The notes under the pieces were generated by a model. It was not told the DNA's origin, searched no databases, and saw only the letters and a list, made by a program, of their open reading frames with translations. Source: an uncultured Porphyromonadaceae bacterium (lineage in GTDB: Bacteria; Bacteroidota; Bacteroidia; Bacteroidales; Muribaculaceae). Taken from it: a DNA stretch of 36,689 nt. The stretch spans positions 1 to 36,689 of the forward strand of contig CALKRW010000034.1 of the NCBI GenBank assembly GCA_937989585.1, read 5' to 3'. Numbering within the stretch: the first letter of the stretch is position 1; every line of letters begins with the position of its first letter. This document shows positions 16,640 to 25,199 of this stretch, one piece after another. The position numbers and the translations under genes are program-made.

Positions 16640-16666
16640 GTGACAAGTTTGTAAAGCAACTGTCAC
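16640..16666. promoter_or_regulatory. Operator-like inverted repeat upstream of the response regulator promoter
   Basis: GTGACA(A)GTT and AACTGTCAC form a nearly perfect 9-bp inverted repeat with an 8-base centre, starting three bases upstream of the -33 box. The position suits an activator or autoregulatory site. The rest of the 16487-16786 gap holds nothing else I can name. Confidence 0.45.
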
Positions 16667-16786
16667 TAAAAATTATTCATGAGAAAATCTCACCTGAACA
16701 TATAACAACCGGGAGTGGCGAAATTGTTCACGGCAGACTTTAAAAGCGCCATCCTCATGCCGGACAGGGGGGCGGCGAAGCGTGGT

Positions 16787-17707
16787 TCAGCGGCGGTTGC
16801 GCGGGTGGAATGCCAGAATCTGGTCACGCAGGCGGGTGGTGGTCACGTGGAGATAGATCTCAGTGGTGGCGATGGACGCGTGGCCGAGCATCATCTGTAT
16901 TGCGCGGAGGTTGGCGCCACCCTCGAGCAGGTGGGTGGCGAACGAGTGGCGCAGTGTGTGCGGGCCGATTGGGCGCCGTATGCCGGCCAGACGGGCGAGG
17001 TCGCGTATGATCATGAACACCATGTTGCGTGTGATGGCTCCGCCGTGGCGTCCTAGAATCAGGGTGTCCTCGCTGCCGGGCCTGGGGGTTACGAGACTGC
17101 GGTCGGTGTCGACATACTCCTGAATCAGGCCGGCGTTGTACGGGTTGAGGGGTACCATGCGCTCCTTCGAGCCTTTGCCGGTGACCATGATGTAGCCCCG
17201 GTCGAGGGCCATGCGTGAGACCTGCAGCGAGATGAGTTCGCTGACGCGCAGCCCGCAGCCGTAGAGCGTCTCGACGATGAGCCTGTTGCGGCGTCCGAGA
17301 GGGTCAGAGAGGTCGATGCAGGAAATCATGGCGTCGATCTCGGCCACGGACAGCACAGTGGGCAGATGGGCGGGGAATGAGGGCGTCTCGAGCAGGTGCG
17401 ATGGGTCGTCGGGGCGGCGCGAGTCCATCTCCATCCAGCGGAAGAACGACTTCAGGGCCGAGACCGTGCGGGCGACCGAGCGCGGGGAGATGTCGAGGCT
17501 GTGGAGGTCGGCGACAAAGGCGCTGAGATAGTCGGCGTCGACGGTGGCGGGGTCGAGGCCGTCGGCGGCGATGGTGTCGAGCAGGCGGGTGATGTCGGTG
17601 CAGTAGGCGCCGAGGGTATTTGGCGATAGGCCGCGCTCGAGGCTGAGGTAGCCGCGGTAGGCGCGCATGAGGCGCTGGCGTGCGGCGATGTCGCCGAGGG
17701 CGCTCAC
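16787..17707 (-). CDS. xerD: Site-specific tyrosine recombinase XerD
   Basis: A 306-residue tyrosine recombinase of XerC/XerD length, which resolves chromosome dimers at dif during division. The N-terminal core-binding SAM-like domain spans ~10-100. The catalytic set is complete: Arg154 (CGLRVSEL), Lys178 (GKGSKER), His250 and Arg253 (HTLRHSFATHL), His276 (LGHAS) and Tyr285 (EIYLHV). The gene starts with GTG, and GTGA overlaps the stop of the DUF4294 gene by four bases, indicating translational coupling. XerD rather than a phage integrase is favoured by length, the complete motif set and the housekeeping surroundings. XerC versus XerD cannot be separated from sequence alone here. Confidence 0.88.
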   Translation of the reverse strand: MSALGDIAARQRLMRAYRGYLSLERGLSPNTLGAYCTDITRLLDTIAADGLDPATVDADYLSAFVADLHSLDISPRSVARTVSALKSFFRWMEMDSRRPDDPSHLLETPSFPAHLPTVLSVAEIDAMISCIDLSDPLGRRNRLIVETLYGCGLRVSELISLQVSRMALDRGYIMVTGKGSKERMVPLNPYNAGLIQEYVDTDRSLVTPRPGSEDTLILGRHGGAITRNMVFMIIRDLARLAGIRRPIGPHTLRHSFATHLLEGGANLRAIQMMLGHASIATTEIYLHVTTTRLRDQILAFHPRNRR

Positions 17708-18372
17708 AGGCGTCCCTCCTCGGTGAGGGTGGCGACGCGGTCGATTATGGCGTCCTGACGGTTCTTGGCGGGGTTGAACTTGCCCTTGAGGCTGACTCCG
17801 AAGAAGCGTCCGAATCCCTGCCAGAAGGTAGCGCGGAACGAGCCGAGGAATGCCTTGACGATTTCGTATGACGACTGGTTGGTCTCGCGCTGGATGAGTT
17901 TGACGAGCAGGTTTGCCTGCTTCTTGGTGAATTTCTTGAGGACGGGCTTGTATTGCTCGAAAAGGTCGTGCTCCATCTGCTTGAGGTAGTCCTCGCGCTC
18001 CTTCTGGGTGTCGAAGGTCTCGATGTACTCGTAGGTCTCGACGAGGGTCTCGCGGATGAGTTTGGCGTATGGAAGGGTCTTCTTGACGTCGCGGACTGTG
18101 CGCCAGTAGAATTCCTCCTCCTTCTTGTTCTTGAACTTCAGGGGCTTGAAGACGGTGACGGTGCGGAGGCGGAAAACGGGAATCGAGTCGCCGGTGACGG
18201 GGTCGACCTCCCAGAACGCGTCCTGATAGAGCGCCTTGCGTCCGGTGGGCATGTGCTGTTCAGACACCTGCGGTGGAGCGGGCGTGTCGTTCCTGTCAGG
18301 GGCGGAGAAGGCGCCGAGCGAGCAGACGAGGAACAGCGCGGAGAGCAATATGTAGAGTACCTTAGATTTCAA
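17704..18372 (-). CDS. DUF4294 family protein
   Basis: A 222-residue exported protein of the DUF4294 family found in Bacteroidetes. A signal peptide occupies residues 1-24 (MKSKVLYILLSALFLVCSLG). After a Pro-rich linker comes the conserved region: IPVFRLRTVTVFKPLKFKNK, then a helical, Lys/Glu-rich stretch (EEEFYWRTVRDVKKTLPYAK) and KQANLLVKLIQRETNQSSYE. The function of the family is unknown to me. It overlaps the xerD start by four bases (GTGA). A link between the two is suggested only by this coupling. The 223 bases upstream hold a small GCGCA/TGCGC hairpin but no clear promoter. Confidence 0.85.
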   Translation of the reverse strand: MKSKVLYILLSALFLVCSLGAFSAPDRNDTPAPPQVSEQHMPTGRKALYQDAFWEVDPVTGDSIPVFRLRTVTVFKPLKFKNKKEEEFYWRTVRDVKKTLPYAKLIRETLVETYEYIETFDTQKEREDYLKQMEHDLFEQYKPVLKKFTKKQANLLVKLIQRETNQSSYEIVKAFLGSFRATFWQGFGRFFGVSLKGKFNPAKNRQDAIIDRVATLTEEGRL

Positions 18373-18595
18373 ATGGACAGGGTTGAGAGAGGGGTGAACG
18401 TGCCGGGGCGGAAACGTGGCTGTAATGTAAACAATCCGGAGTGGAAAACGTCCGTATGCGGGCGCGGAAAAATTCCTGACATATAAAACGCTCAGACCCG
18501 CGCATTTATTGCGCAGGCCGAGTGTGGGGGATTATGGCGGGATGGACCGGATGGGACGACGCGACGGGATGTATGGAGGCGGACGCGTGCCGGGA

Positions 18596-20176
18596 TTATT
18601 CGGCCGGCTTGTGGTCGAAGGGGGGATAGTCTACGGTGTAGTGGAGGCCGCGGGACTCGTGGCGCTCCTTGGCCTGGCGCATGATGAGGTAACCGACGTT
18701 GATGATGTTGCGGAGTTCGCAGAGTTCGCGCGACACCTTCGAGCGCTTGAACAGGCGCTCGGTCTCCTCGTAGAGAAGGTCGAGGCGGTTCCAGGCGCGG
18801 TCGAGGCGCAGGTTGGAGCGGACGATGCCGACGTAGGCGCCCATTATCTGGCCGACTTCCTTGGCCGACTGGGTGATGAGCACCATCTCCTCGGGATGGG
18901 TCGTGCCCTCGTCGTTCCAGTCGGGAACGTCGGTGCGCAGGTCGTAGTGGTCGACGGCCCCGACAGCGTGGCGTGCGGCGGCGTCGGCGTAGACCACTGC
19001 CTCGATGAGCGAGTTGGAGGCGAGGCGGTTGCCGCCGTGGAGTCCGGTGCAGGAACACTCGCCGAGGGCGTACAGACGGCTGATTGACGAGCATCCGTTG
19101 ACGTCGACCTTGATGCCGCCGCATAGATAGTGGGCGGCGGGGGCGACGGGGATATAGTCGCGGGTGATGTCGATGCCGAGCGAGAGGCACTTGGCATAGA
19201 TGTTGGGGAAGTGGCGGCGTGTCTCCTCGGGGTCCTTGTGGGTGACGTCGAGATAGACGTGGTCGTCGCCGTGGAGTTTCATCTCGGAGTCGATGGCGCG
19301 TGCCACTATGTCGCGCGGGGCGAGCGACAGGCGCGGGTCGTACTTGTGCATGAACTCCTCGCCGCGCTTGTTGCGCAGGACGGCTCCGTAGCCTCGCATG
19401 GCCTCGGTGATGAGGAAGGAGGGACGGTCGCCGGGATGATAGAGGGCCGTAGGATGGAACTGGATGAACTCCATGTCGCGGACGGTGCCCTTGGCGCGGT
19501 AGACCATGGCGATGCCGTCGCCTGTTGCCACGAGGGGATTGGTCGTGGTCTGGTAGACGGCGCCGGTGCCGCCGGTGGCCATGACGGTGACGCGGGACAG
19601 GAACTTGTCGACGCCTCCCCCGGGGTTGAGGACGTAGGCGCCGTAGCAGGTGATGTCGGGCGTGCGTCGGGTGACGATGCGTCCGAGGTGGTGCTGGGTT
19701 ATGATCTCGACGGCGAAGTGGTGCTCGTAGATGTCGATGTCGGGGCAGGCGCGGACTGCCTCGATGAGGCCGCGCTGAATCTCGAAGCCGGTGTTGTCGG
19801 CGTGGTGGAGGATGCGGAACTCGCTGTGGCCGCCCTCGCGGTGCAGGTCGTATGTGCCGTCGTCCTTCTTGTCGAAGTTGACGCCCCAGGCCACGAGGTC
19901 GCGGATGCCCTGCGGGGCGCCCTTGACCACGGCCTCGACGGCGACAGGGTCGGAGAGCCAGTCGCCGGCCACCATGGTGTCGTGGATGTGTTTCTCGAAG
20001 TCGTCGACGGCGAGGTTCGTCACCGAGGCGACGCCGCCCTGGGCGAGGGCGGTGTTGGCTTCGTCGAGGGTTGTCTTGCAGATGAGCGCCACGCGGCCCT
20101 TGCAGGCTGCCTTGAGGGCGAAACTCATGCCGGCTATGCCCGAGCCTATTACCAGGAAGTCGTATTCGTAAGTCAT
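18596..20176 (-). CDS. nadB: L-aspartate oxidase
   Basis: A 526-residue flavoprotein that oxidises L-aspartate to iminoaspartate, the first step of quinolinate and NAD synthesis. The FAD-binding Rossmann motif is VIGSGIAGMSFALKA near residues 9-24. The family segments ALAQGGVASV, HREGGHSEFRILH, MEFIQFHPTALY and YALGECSCTGLHGGNRLASNS are all present, with the expected length. It lies downstream of leuS and nadA on the same strand. Iminoaspartate is unstable and is passed to NadA, whose gene lies upstream of leuS, so one transcript could supply both enzymes. nadC is not in the window. Confidence 0.97.
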   Translation of the reverse strand: MTYEYDFLVIGSGIAGMSFALKAACKGRVALICKTTLDEANTALAQGGVASVTNLAVDDFEKHIHDTMVAGDWLSDPVAVEAVVKGAPQGIRDLVAWGVNFDKKDDGTYDLHREGGHSEFRILHHADNTGFEIQRGLIEAVRACPDIDIYEHHFAVEIITQHHLGRIVTRRTPDITCYGAYVLNPGGGVDKFLSRVTVMATGGTGAVYQTTTNPLVATGDGIAMVYRAKGTVRDMEFIQFHPTALYHPGDRPSFLITEAMRGYGAVLRNKRGEEFMHKYDPRLSLAPRDIVARAIDSEMKLHGDDHVYLDVTHKDPEETRRHFPNIYAKCLSLGIDITRDYIPVAPAAHYLCGGIKVDVNGCSSISRLYALGECSCTGLHGGNRLASNSLIEAVVYADAAARHAVGAVDHYDLRTDVPDWNDEGTTHPEEMVLITQSAKEVGQIMGAYVGIVRSNLRLDRAWNRLDLLYEETERLFKRSKVSRELCELRNIINVGYLIMRQAKERHESRGLHYTVDYPPFDHKPAE

Positions 20177-20220
20177 GCTCTGTGAATGTTTAACGAACAG
20201 AAATCAGTATGGATATGCAG

Positions 20221-20247
20221 CGTGGGCCGCAAGAGATGCGGCCCACG
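20221..20247 (-). terminator. Hairpin between leuS and nadB
   Basis: CGTGGGCCGC (20221-20230) pairs perfectly with GCGGCCCACG (20238-20247), loop AAGAGAT. It follows the leuS stop by a few bases. No T-run follows, so it may only attenuate or protect the leuS message. Confidence 0.5.
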
Positions 20248-20254
20248 TGAGATT

Positions 20255-23026
20255 TTATCTGACGACGATGTTGACGATGCGTCCGGGAACGACGATGGTC
20301 TTGACCACCTGCTTGCCGTCGAGCCACTTTGCGGCGTCGGGCGAGTCCATGGCCGCGCGCTCGACGTCCTCGCGCGATGCGGAGGCGGGGACAGCGACCG
20401 TGAAGCGTGTCTTGCCGTTGAACTGGACGGGATAGTTGACTGTATCCTCGACCAGATAGGACTCGTCGAGTTCGGGCCAGCGGGCGTCGACGATGGTGGT
20501 GTCGTTGCCCAACTGATGCCATAGTTCCTCGGCGACGTGCGGGGCGAACGGAGCCAGCAGCACAAGCAGTTGCGAGAGGACCTCGGCGGAGCGGCACTTC
20601 TGGGCGCTGAGCTCGTTGACGCAGATCATGAAGGCCGAGATGGAGGTGTTGAACGAGAAGGCCTCGATGTCGGAGGTCACCTTCTTTATGAGTTTGTGGA
20701 GCGAGCGGAGGTTGTCCTTAGTTGGCTCGGAGTCGTCGGGCAGGAAGATGTCGCCCTTCCAGAAGAGGCTCCATAGTTTCTTGATGAAGCGGTTGACGCC
20801 GTCGATGCCGTTGGTGTCCCAGGGCTTGGACTGCTCGAGCGGGCCGAGGAACATCTCGTAGAGGCGCAGGGTGTCGGCGCCGTACTGGTCGACGATGTCG
20901 TCGGGGTTGACGACATTGAACATGGATTTGGACATTTTCTCTACAGCGTAGCCGCAGACGTATTTTCCGTCCTCGAGGATGAACTCGGCATCGCGGAACT
21001 CGGGACGCCAGGCGCGGAACTTCTCGGTGTCGAGGATGTCGTTGGAGACAATGTTGACGTCGACATGGATGGGAGTGACGTCGTAGTTGGCCCTGAGGCC
21101 GCAGGAGACGAAGGTGTTGGTGTCCTTGATGCGGTAAACGAAGTTGGAGCGGCCCTGGATCATGCCCTGGTTGATGAGTTTGCGGAAGGGCTCGTCCTCG
21201 ACCACGAGACCGAGATCGTAGAGGAACTTATTCCAGAAGCGGGAATAGATGAGGTGGCCGGTGGCGTGCTCGGTGCCGCCGATGTAGAGGTCGACGTTGC
21301 GCCAGTACTCGTCGGCCCGGGGCGAGACGAGGGCGTCCCCGTTGTGCGGGTCCATGTAGCGGAGGTAGTAGGCAGACGAGCCGGCGAAACCGGGCATGGT
21401 GTTGAGTTCGAGTTTGCAGCCGTCGGCGGTGACCCAGTTCTTGGCGCGGCCCAGGGGAGGCTCGCCGCTCTCGGTGGGGAGGTACTTGTCGACCTCGGGC
21501 AGGAGCAGGGGCAGGCTCTCGTCGGGGAGCATGTGGGGAATGCCGTCCTTATAGTAGACGGGGAAGGGCTCGCCCCAGTAGCGCTGGCGCGAGAAGATGG
21601 CGTCGCGGAGGCGGTAGTTGACCTTGACGCGGCCGATGCCCTTCTCCTCGATGAAGCGCTTGGTGCGTGCGATGGCGTCCTTCACCTCCATGCCATCGAG
21701 GCAGAGTTCGGGACCGCAGGAGTTGATCATGCGGCCTTCCTTGGCGTCGAAACTCTGTTCGGAGACATCGGCGCCCTCGATGAGGGGAATTATGGGGAGG
21801 TCGAAGTGGCGGGCGAAGGCGTAGTCGCGGGAGTCGTGGGCGGGGACGGCCATGATGGCGCCGGTGCCGTAACCGGCGAGGACGTAGTCGCTGACCCAGA
21901 CGGGAATCTTCTTGCCGGAGAGGGGATTGATGGCGTAGGCGCCGGTGAAGACGCCGGTGACGCGGCGGTCGATCATGCGCTCGCGCTCGGTCTTGTGACG
22001 GGTGATGTCGCGGTATTCGTCGACGGTGGCCTTCTGTTCGGGAGTGGTGACCATGTCGACGTACTTGCTCTCGGGAGCGAGGACCATGAAGGTGACGCCA
22101 AAGACGGTGTCGGCACGTGTGGTGAATATCTCGAGGTCGACGTCGCTGCCGTCGATGGCGAAGTGCATCTCGGCGCCCTCGCTGCGGCCTATCCAGTTGC
22201 GCTGGGTCTCCTTGAGCGAATCGGTCCAGTCGAGTTTCTCGAGGCCCTGGAGCAGACGCTCGGCATAGGCGGAGACACGTAGGCACCACTGGTACATGAG
22301 TTTCTGCTCGACGGGGTAGCCGCCGCGGATTGACACGCCCTCGCTGACCTCGTCGTTGGCGAGGACGGTGCCAAGTTTGGGACACCAGTTGACCATGGTG
22401 TTGCCGAGGTAGGCGATGCGATAGTTCATCAGGGTATCGCTCTTCTCCTTGTCGGACATGGCCTTCCACTGGTCGGCGGTGAAGGTGAGTTCCTTGCCGC
22501 AGACGGCGTTTACGCCCTCTGTGCCGCGCTCCTCGAAGTGGCGGACGAGTCGCTCGACAGGCTCGGCCTTGTCGGCGTTGCGGTCGTAGTACGACTCGAA
22601 CATGCGCTTGAAGGCCCACTGGGTCCATTTGTAATATTCGGGGTCGCAGGTCTTGATCTCGCGGTCCCAGTCGTAGGAGAAGCCGATCTTGTCCAACTGG
22701 CTGCGGTAGCGGGCGATGTTCTGGGTGGTTGTCACCTCGGGGTGCTGTCCGGTCTGGATGGCGTACTGCTCGGCGGGAAGGCCGTAGGCGTCGTAGCCCA
22801 TGGGGTGAAGTACGTTGAACCCGCGCAGGCGCTTGTAGCGCGAGTAGATGTCCGAGGCGATGTAGCCCAGGGGATGGCCTACGTGCAGGCCGGCTCCCGA
22901 CGGATAGGGAAACATGTCGAGGACATAGAATTTGGGACGCAGGGGGTCGATCTCGGTGTGGTAGACGCGGTGGTCCTTCCAGTATTGCTGCCAGCGGCTT
23001 TCGATGTCGCGGTGTCTGTATTCCAT
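20255..23026 (-). CDS. leuS: Leucyl-tRNA synthetase
   Basis: A 923-residue class I synthetase that charges tRNA-Leu in the cytoplasm. The HIGH motif is HVGH (residues 48-51, within PYPSGAGLHVGHPLGY), and KMSKS is at ~696-700 (EKMSKSMFN). The CP1 editing domain lies between them and the anticodon-binding helical domain follows. The start at 23026 (MEYRHRDIESRWQQYW) fits the family; an upstream ATG at 23065 would overlap nadA. It begins 13 bases after the nadA stop, so the two are very likely co-transcribed. Confidence 0.98.
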   Translation of the reverse strand: MEYRHRDIESRWQQYWKDHRVYHTEIDPLRPKFYVLDMFPYPSGAGLHVGHPLGYIASDIYSRYKRLRGFNVLHPMGYDAYGLPAEQYAIQTGQHPEVTTTQNIARYRSQLDKIGFSYDWDREIKTCDPEYYKWTQWAFKRMFESYYDRNADKAEPVERLVRHFEERGTEGVNAVCGKELTFTADQWKAMSDKEKSDTLMNYRIAYLGNTMVNWCPKLGTVLANDEVSEGVSIRGGYPVEQKLMYQWCLRVSAYAERLLQGLEKLDWTDSLKETQRNWIGRSEGAEMHFAIDGSDVDLEIFTTRADTVFGVTFMVLAPESKYVDMVTTPEQKATVDEYRDITRHKTERERMIDRRVTGVFTGAYAINPLSGKKIPVWVSDYVLAGYGTGAIMAVPAHDSRDYAFARHFDLPIIPLIEGADVSEQSFDAKEGRMINSCGPELCLDGMEVKDAIARTKRFIEEKGIGRVKVNYRLRDAIFSRQRYWGEPFPVYYKDGIPHMLPDESLPLLLPEVDKYLPTESGEPPLGRAKNWVTADGCKLELNTMPGFAGSSAYYLRYMDPHNGDALVSPRADEYWRNVDLYIGGTEHATGHLIYSRFWNKFLYDLGLVVEDEPFRKLINQGMIQGRSNFVYRIKDTNTFVSCGLRANYDVTPIHVDVNIVSNDILDTEKFRAWRPEFRDAEFILEDGKYVCGYAVEKMSKSMFNVVNPDDIVDQYGADTLRLYEMFLGPLEQSKPWDTNGIDGVNRFIKKLWSLFWKGDIFLPDDSEPTKDNLRSLHKLIKKVTSDIEAFSFNTSISAFMICVNELSAQKCRSAEVLSQLLVLLAPFAPHVAEELWHQLGNDTTIVDARWPELDESYLVEDTVNYPVQFNGKTRFTVAVPASASREDVERAAMDSPDAAKWLDGKQVVKTIVVPGRIVNIVVR

Positions 23027-23039
23027 TTTGTTCGGTTTT

Positions 23040-23984
23040 TTATGATAATTCGAGCATGCGCTCAATTGATTTGCGTGCCTGGGCGGAAGTCTCGGCGGGA
23101 ATGGATACCTGAGGCTCTAGGCGCTCGAGACAGTCGGCTATCTTGCCGAGGGTGACGAGTTTCATGTATGCGCAGTCGTTGCAGCCACAGGTCTCGTCGT
23201 CGGCGGGGACGGGGATGAATGTCTTCTCGGGGCAGTCCTTGGCCATCTGGTGGAGGATGCCGCTCTCGGTGGCGACGATGAAGGTGTCGGCGCTGTCGTT
23301 CTTGGCGAAGGCGAGCAGTGCGCCGGTCGAGCCCACCTTGTCGGCGACGGTGAGCAGGGGCTTGCGACACTCGGGGTGGACGAGGACCTTCGAGCCCGGA
23401 TGGGCCTTGCGGAGTTCGAGCACCCGGTCGAGCGAGAAACGCTCGTGGACGTGGCATGCGCCGTCCCACAGCACCATGCTGCGGCCGGTGACGGAGTTGA
23501 TGTAGTCGCCGAGGTTGCGGTCGGGGCCGAAGATGATTTTCTCGTCCTTGGGGAAGGACTCGATGACCTTGAGGGCGTTGGACGAGGTAACGAGGACGTC
23601 GCTCAGGGCCTTGACCTCGGCGGAGGTGTTGACGTAACTGATTACGGTGTGGCCCGGGTGTGCGGCGATGAAAGCCTCGAAATCGTCGGCCGGACAGGAG
23701 TCGGCGAGCGAGCAACCGGCCTCGGGGTCGGGGATGAGGACGGTCTTCTCGGGGCAGAGAATCTTTACCGTCTCGGCCATGAAGTGTACGCCGCACATCA
23801 CGACAACGGGGTTGTCGAAGGTAGTGGCGATGCGGGCCAGAGCCAGCGAGTCGCCGATGAAGTCGGCGATGTCCTGGACTTCGGGGCGCGTATAGTAGTG
23901 GGCGAGGATAATGGCGTTGCGTTCCTCTTTGAGTTTGGCAATCCGCGCCGTGAGCGCATCGACTGCCTGCTTGTCGTCTTTCAT
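23040..23984 (-). CDS. nadA: Quinolinate synthase A
   Basis: A 314-residue [4Fe-4S] enzyme that condenses iminoaspartate with dihydroxyacetone phosphate to form quinolinate. By spacing relative to known NadA proteins the cluster ligands should be Cys91 (EAGCSLADSC), Cys177 (GACHVHERF) and one cysteine of CGCNDC (266-271). The CGVHFMAETVKIL segment and LAHYYTRPEVQDIADFIGDS are typical. The start at 23984 (MKDDKQAVD) is preferred; an ATG at 24014 would add ten residues (MHAAEFIILL). It is the first gene of the nadA-leuS-nadB series. Confidence 0.97.
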   Translation of the reverse strand: MKDDKQAVDALTARIAKLKEERNAIILAHYYTRPEVQDIADFIGDSLALARIATTFDNPVVVMCGVHFMAETVKILCPEKTVLIPDPEAGCSLADSCPADDFEAFIAAHPGHTVISYVNTSAEVKALSDVLVTSSNALKVIESFPKDEKIIFGPDRNLGDYINSVTGRSMVLWDGACHVHERFSLDRVLELRKAHPGSKVLVHPECRKPLLTVADKVGSTGALLAFAKNDSADTFIVATESGILHQMAKDCPEKTFIPVPADDETCGCNDCAYMKLVTLGKIADCLERLEPQVSIPAETSAQARKSIERMLELS

Positions 23985-24033
23985 AAGAAGTATGATGAAT
24001 TCAGCCGCGTGCATGTAAACACCCGCGGGCCCA

Positions 24034-24041
24034 CAAAATTA
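24034..24041 (-). promoter_or_regulatory. Putative -7 box of nadA
   Basis: TAATTTTG on the minus strand fits TAnnTTTG and lies about 50 bases before the nadA start. No TTTG is found at the -33 distance. Confidence 0.4.
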
Positions 24042-24119
24042 CAAAATTTTTCGCAACCGCCTATCATCCCGCCCACTTTTCCCCCGCGTTGCGTTTCCAA
24101 TGTCTGTTCCTGAAAAAGG

Positions 24120-24190
24120 TTGACTCGGTTTTGTATGTTTACTGATTCATGTTTACTCTATTTCTGAGGATAGTTTACTAACCGAGTCAA
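24120..24190. repeat. 71-bp element bounded by perfect 11-bp inverted repeats
   Basis: TTGACTCGGTT (24120-24130) and AACCGAGTCAA (24180-24190) are exact inverted copies. The interior carries ATGTTTACT twice (24135-24143, 24149-24157) and AGTTTACT once (24172-24179). It marks the left edge of the AT-rich island and could be a miniature mobile element or a recombination site. Confidence 0.5.
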
Positions 24191-24262
24191 ACGCTTTGCC
24201 AAAAACAAAATGTTCCCCTCCCCTACTGACTATCCGATGTTAAAATTATGCTAAAGAACATA

Positions 24263-24293
24263 TTTGCTGTTTAAAAAATAATCCATAAATTTG
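24263..24293 (+). promoter_or_regulatory. Promoter of the structured RNA
   Basis: TTTG (24263-24266), 19 bases, TAAATTTG (24286-24293): a full consensus match. The predicted start is near 24300. Confidence 0.8.
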
Positions 24294-24299
24294 CGCTGT

Positions 24300-24500
24300 C
24301 AACTTTCTGATTGACAAACATACGAAATTAATAAGAAGCGTATTGCTTTTACTTGTAGAAGAAAACGTAGGAAATTTTCTAAAGATGCAAGGGAGCAAGC
24401 GGTTCTCACGCATAGCGTGGGCTGCTATTCCTACATCTTCATCTTTTGGTTTCCTACGACCATCTTCTAAAGTGTTGCAATTCAGTCCACGCTTTTTTTT
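24300..24500 (+). ncRNA. Rod-shaped structured RNA, candidate 6S RNA (Bacteroidales-1-like)
   Basis: A ~200-base transcription unit defined by a consensus promoter and a T8 run. The two halves pair along their length: 24337-24341 with 24489-24493 (AGCGT/ACGCT), ATTGC 24342-24346 with GCAAT 24477-24481, ACTT 24351-24354 with AAGT 24470-24473, TAGAAG 24356-24361 with CTTCTA 24464-24469, CGTAGGAAA 24366-24374 with TTTCCTACG 24450-24458, AGATG 24383-24387 with CATCT 24434-24438, and an apical hairpin CACGC-ATA-GCGTG (24407-24419). An internal bubble separates the CGTAGGAAA and AGATG stems. A rod with a central bubble, closed at the 3' end by a T-run, is the architecture of 6S RNA, the regulator that occupies RNA polymerase. 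An alternative terminator stem, 24415-24424 with 24483-24492, also exists, so a cis-acting leader for the downstream gene is the main alternative. Confidence 0.6.
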
Positions 24501-24546
24501 CTTTCAAATTGGGATATGGGCTGAGATTCCATACAATTCTAGTCTT

Positions 24547-25170
24547 ATGAATAGATTTATCCTTCATTTCTTAACTTTTCTATTTATTGGGTCGCTTGCT
24601 GTTACAGCATACTCTCAAAATTCCATTCCTGTTCAAGGGAAAGAATATGAGGGCAATATTCAAGGTATGGCATCCTTAACTATCAATTTCAAAGCGGATG
24701 GGAATGCGGTTTTTACCATGTCTGTTTTTGGGAATAAGGAAAGTAAAAATGTAACGTATGAGCAAAGTGGAAATCAAATAATTGTTCACGCTCAAAATGG
24801 AGACATGACGTTCACTCAGAGTGATACCAACGTATTATCTACAAATATGAAAGGTATCTCAATTCAGTTAACTTGTCAGACTCCGCCAGACAACGTTGTG
24901 AAAATTGAAAACGTCTCCAACCATGTATTCTCAGGAAGTTTTGGTAATAATGGCAAACTTACATTGTCATTTTTAGAGAATGGTTTTGTATCAGTTTCTG
25001 TATTTACGAATAATAAAAAGCAAGAGGAAACTTGGCCCTATACTCAAGATGGCGATACGATTGTTCTCACAGAACCTATGGGGCGAAATATTACTTTACA
25101 TCTTAATGATAACAATAATCTAAAAGGACTGTTTACTATTGTTAATGTAACTCTTACTCTTATTCGTTGA
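24547..25170 (+). CDS. Small secreted protein of two similar halves
   Basis: A 207-residue exported protein of unknown function. The signal peptide is residues 1-~23 (MNRFILHFLTFLFIGSLAVT, then AYSQ). The mature part seems to be two versions of a ~75-residue beta-rich module: the first runs from YEGNIQGMASLTINFKADG to ISIQLTCQ, the second from FSGSFGNNGKLTLSFLENG to VTLTLIR. Both show 'G...G..[ST]L[TS].F...G...[FV].VSVF.N', then a polar strand and 'I[IV]'. The protein is rich in Asn and Thr and the gene in AT. I saw no promoter between the structured RNA's T-run and the ATG, so it may depend on read-through. An upstream in-frame ATG at 24343 would add 68 residues that only translate the RNA, and I rejected it. 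Confidence 0.75.
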   Translation: MNRFILHFLTFLFIGSLAVTAYSQNSIPVQGKEYEGNIQGMASLTINFKADGNAVFTMSVFGNKESKNVTYEQSGNQIIVHAQNGDMTFTQSDTNVLSTNMKGISIQLTCQTPPDNVVKIENVSNHVFSGSFGNNGKLTLSFLENGFVSVSVFTNNKKQEETWPYTQDGDTIVLTEPMGRNITLHLNDNNNLKGLFTIVNVTLTLIR

Positions 25171-25199
25171 TTACTTGACTTTTCACTATAGGATGGAGA

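Noticed and set aside
19130..22282. Long plus-strand frames opposite nadB and leuS (19130-20185 and 21065-22282)
   Set aside because: Both are shadows of genes with complete family motifs and show repetitive Val/Gly/Asp/Glu content without domains.
24343..24546. 68-residue N-terminal extension of the small secreted protein
   Set aside because: This stretch is the structured RNA; translating it gives a product without features, and the signal peptide starts at 24547.
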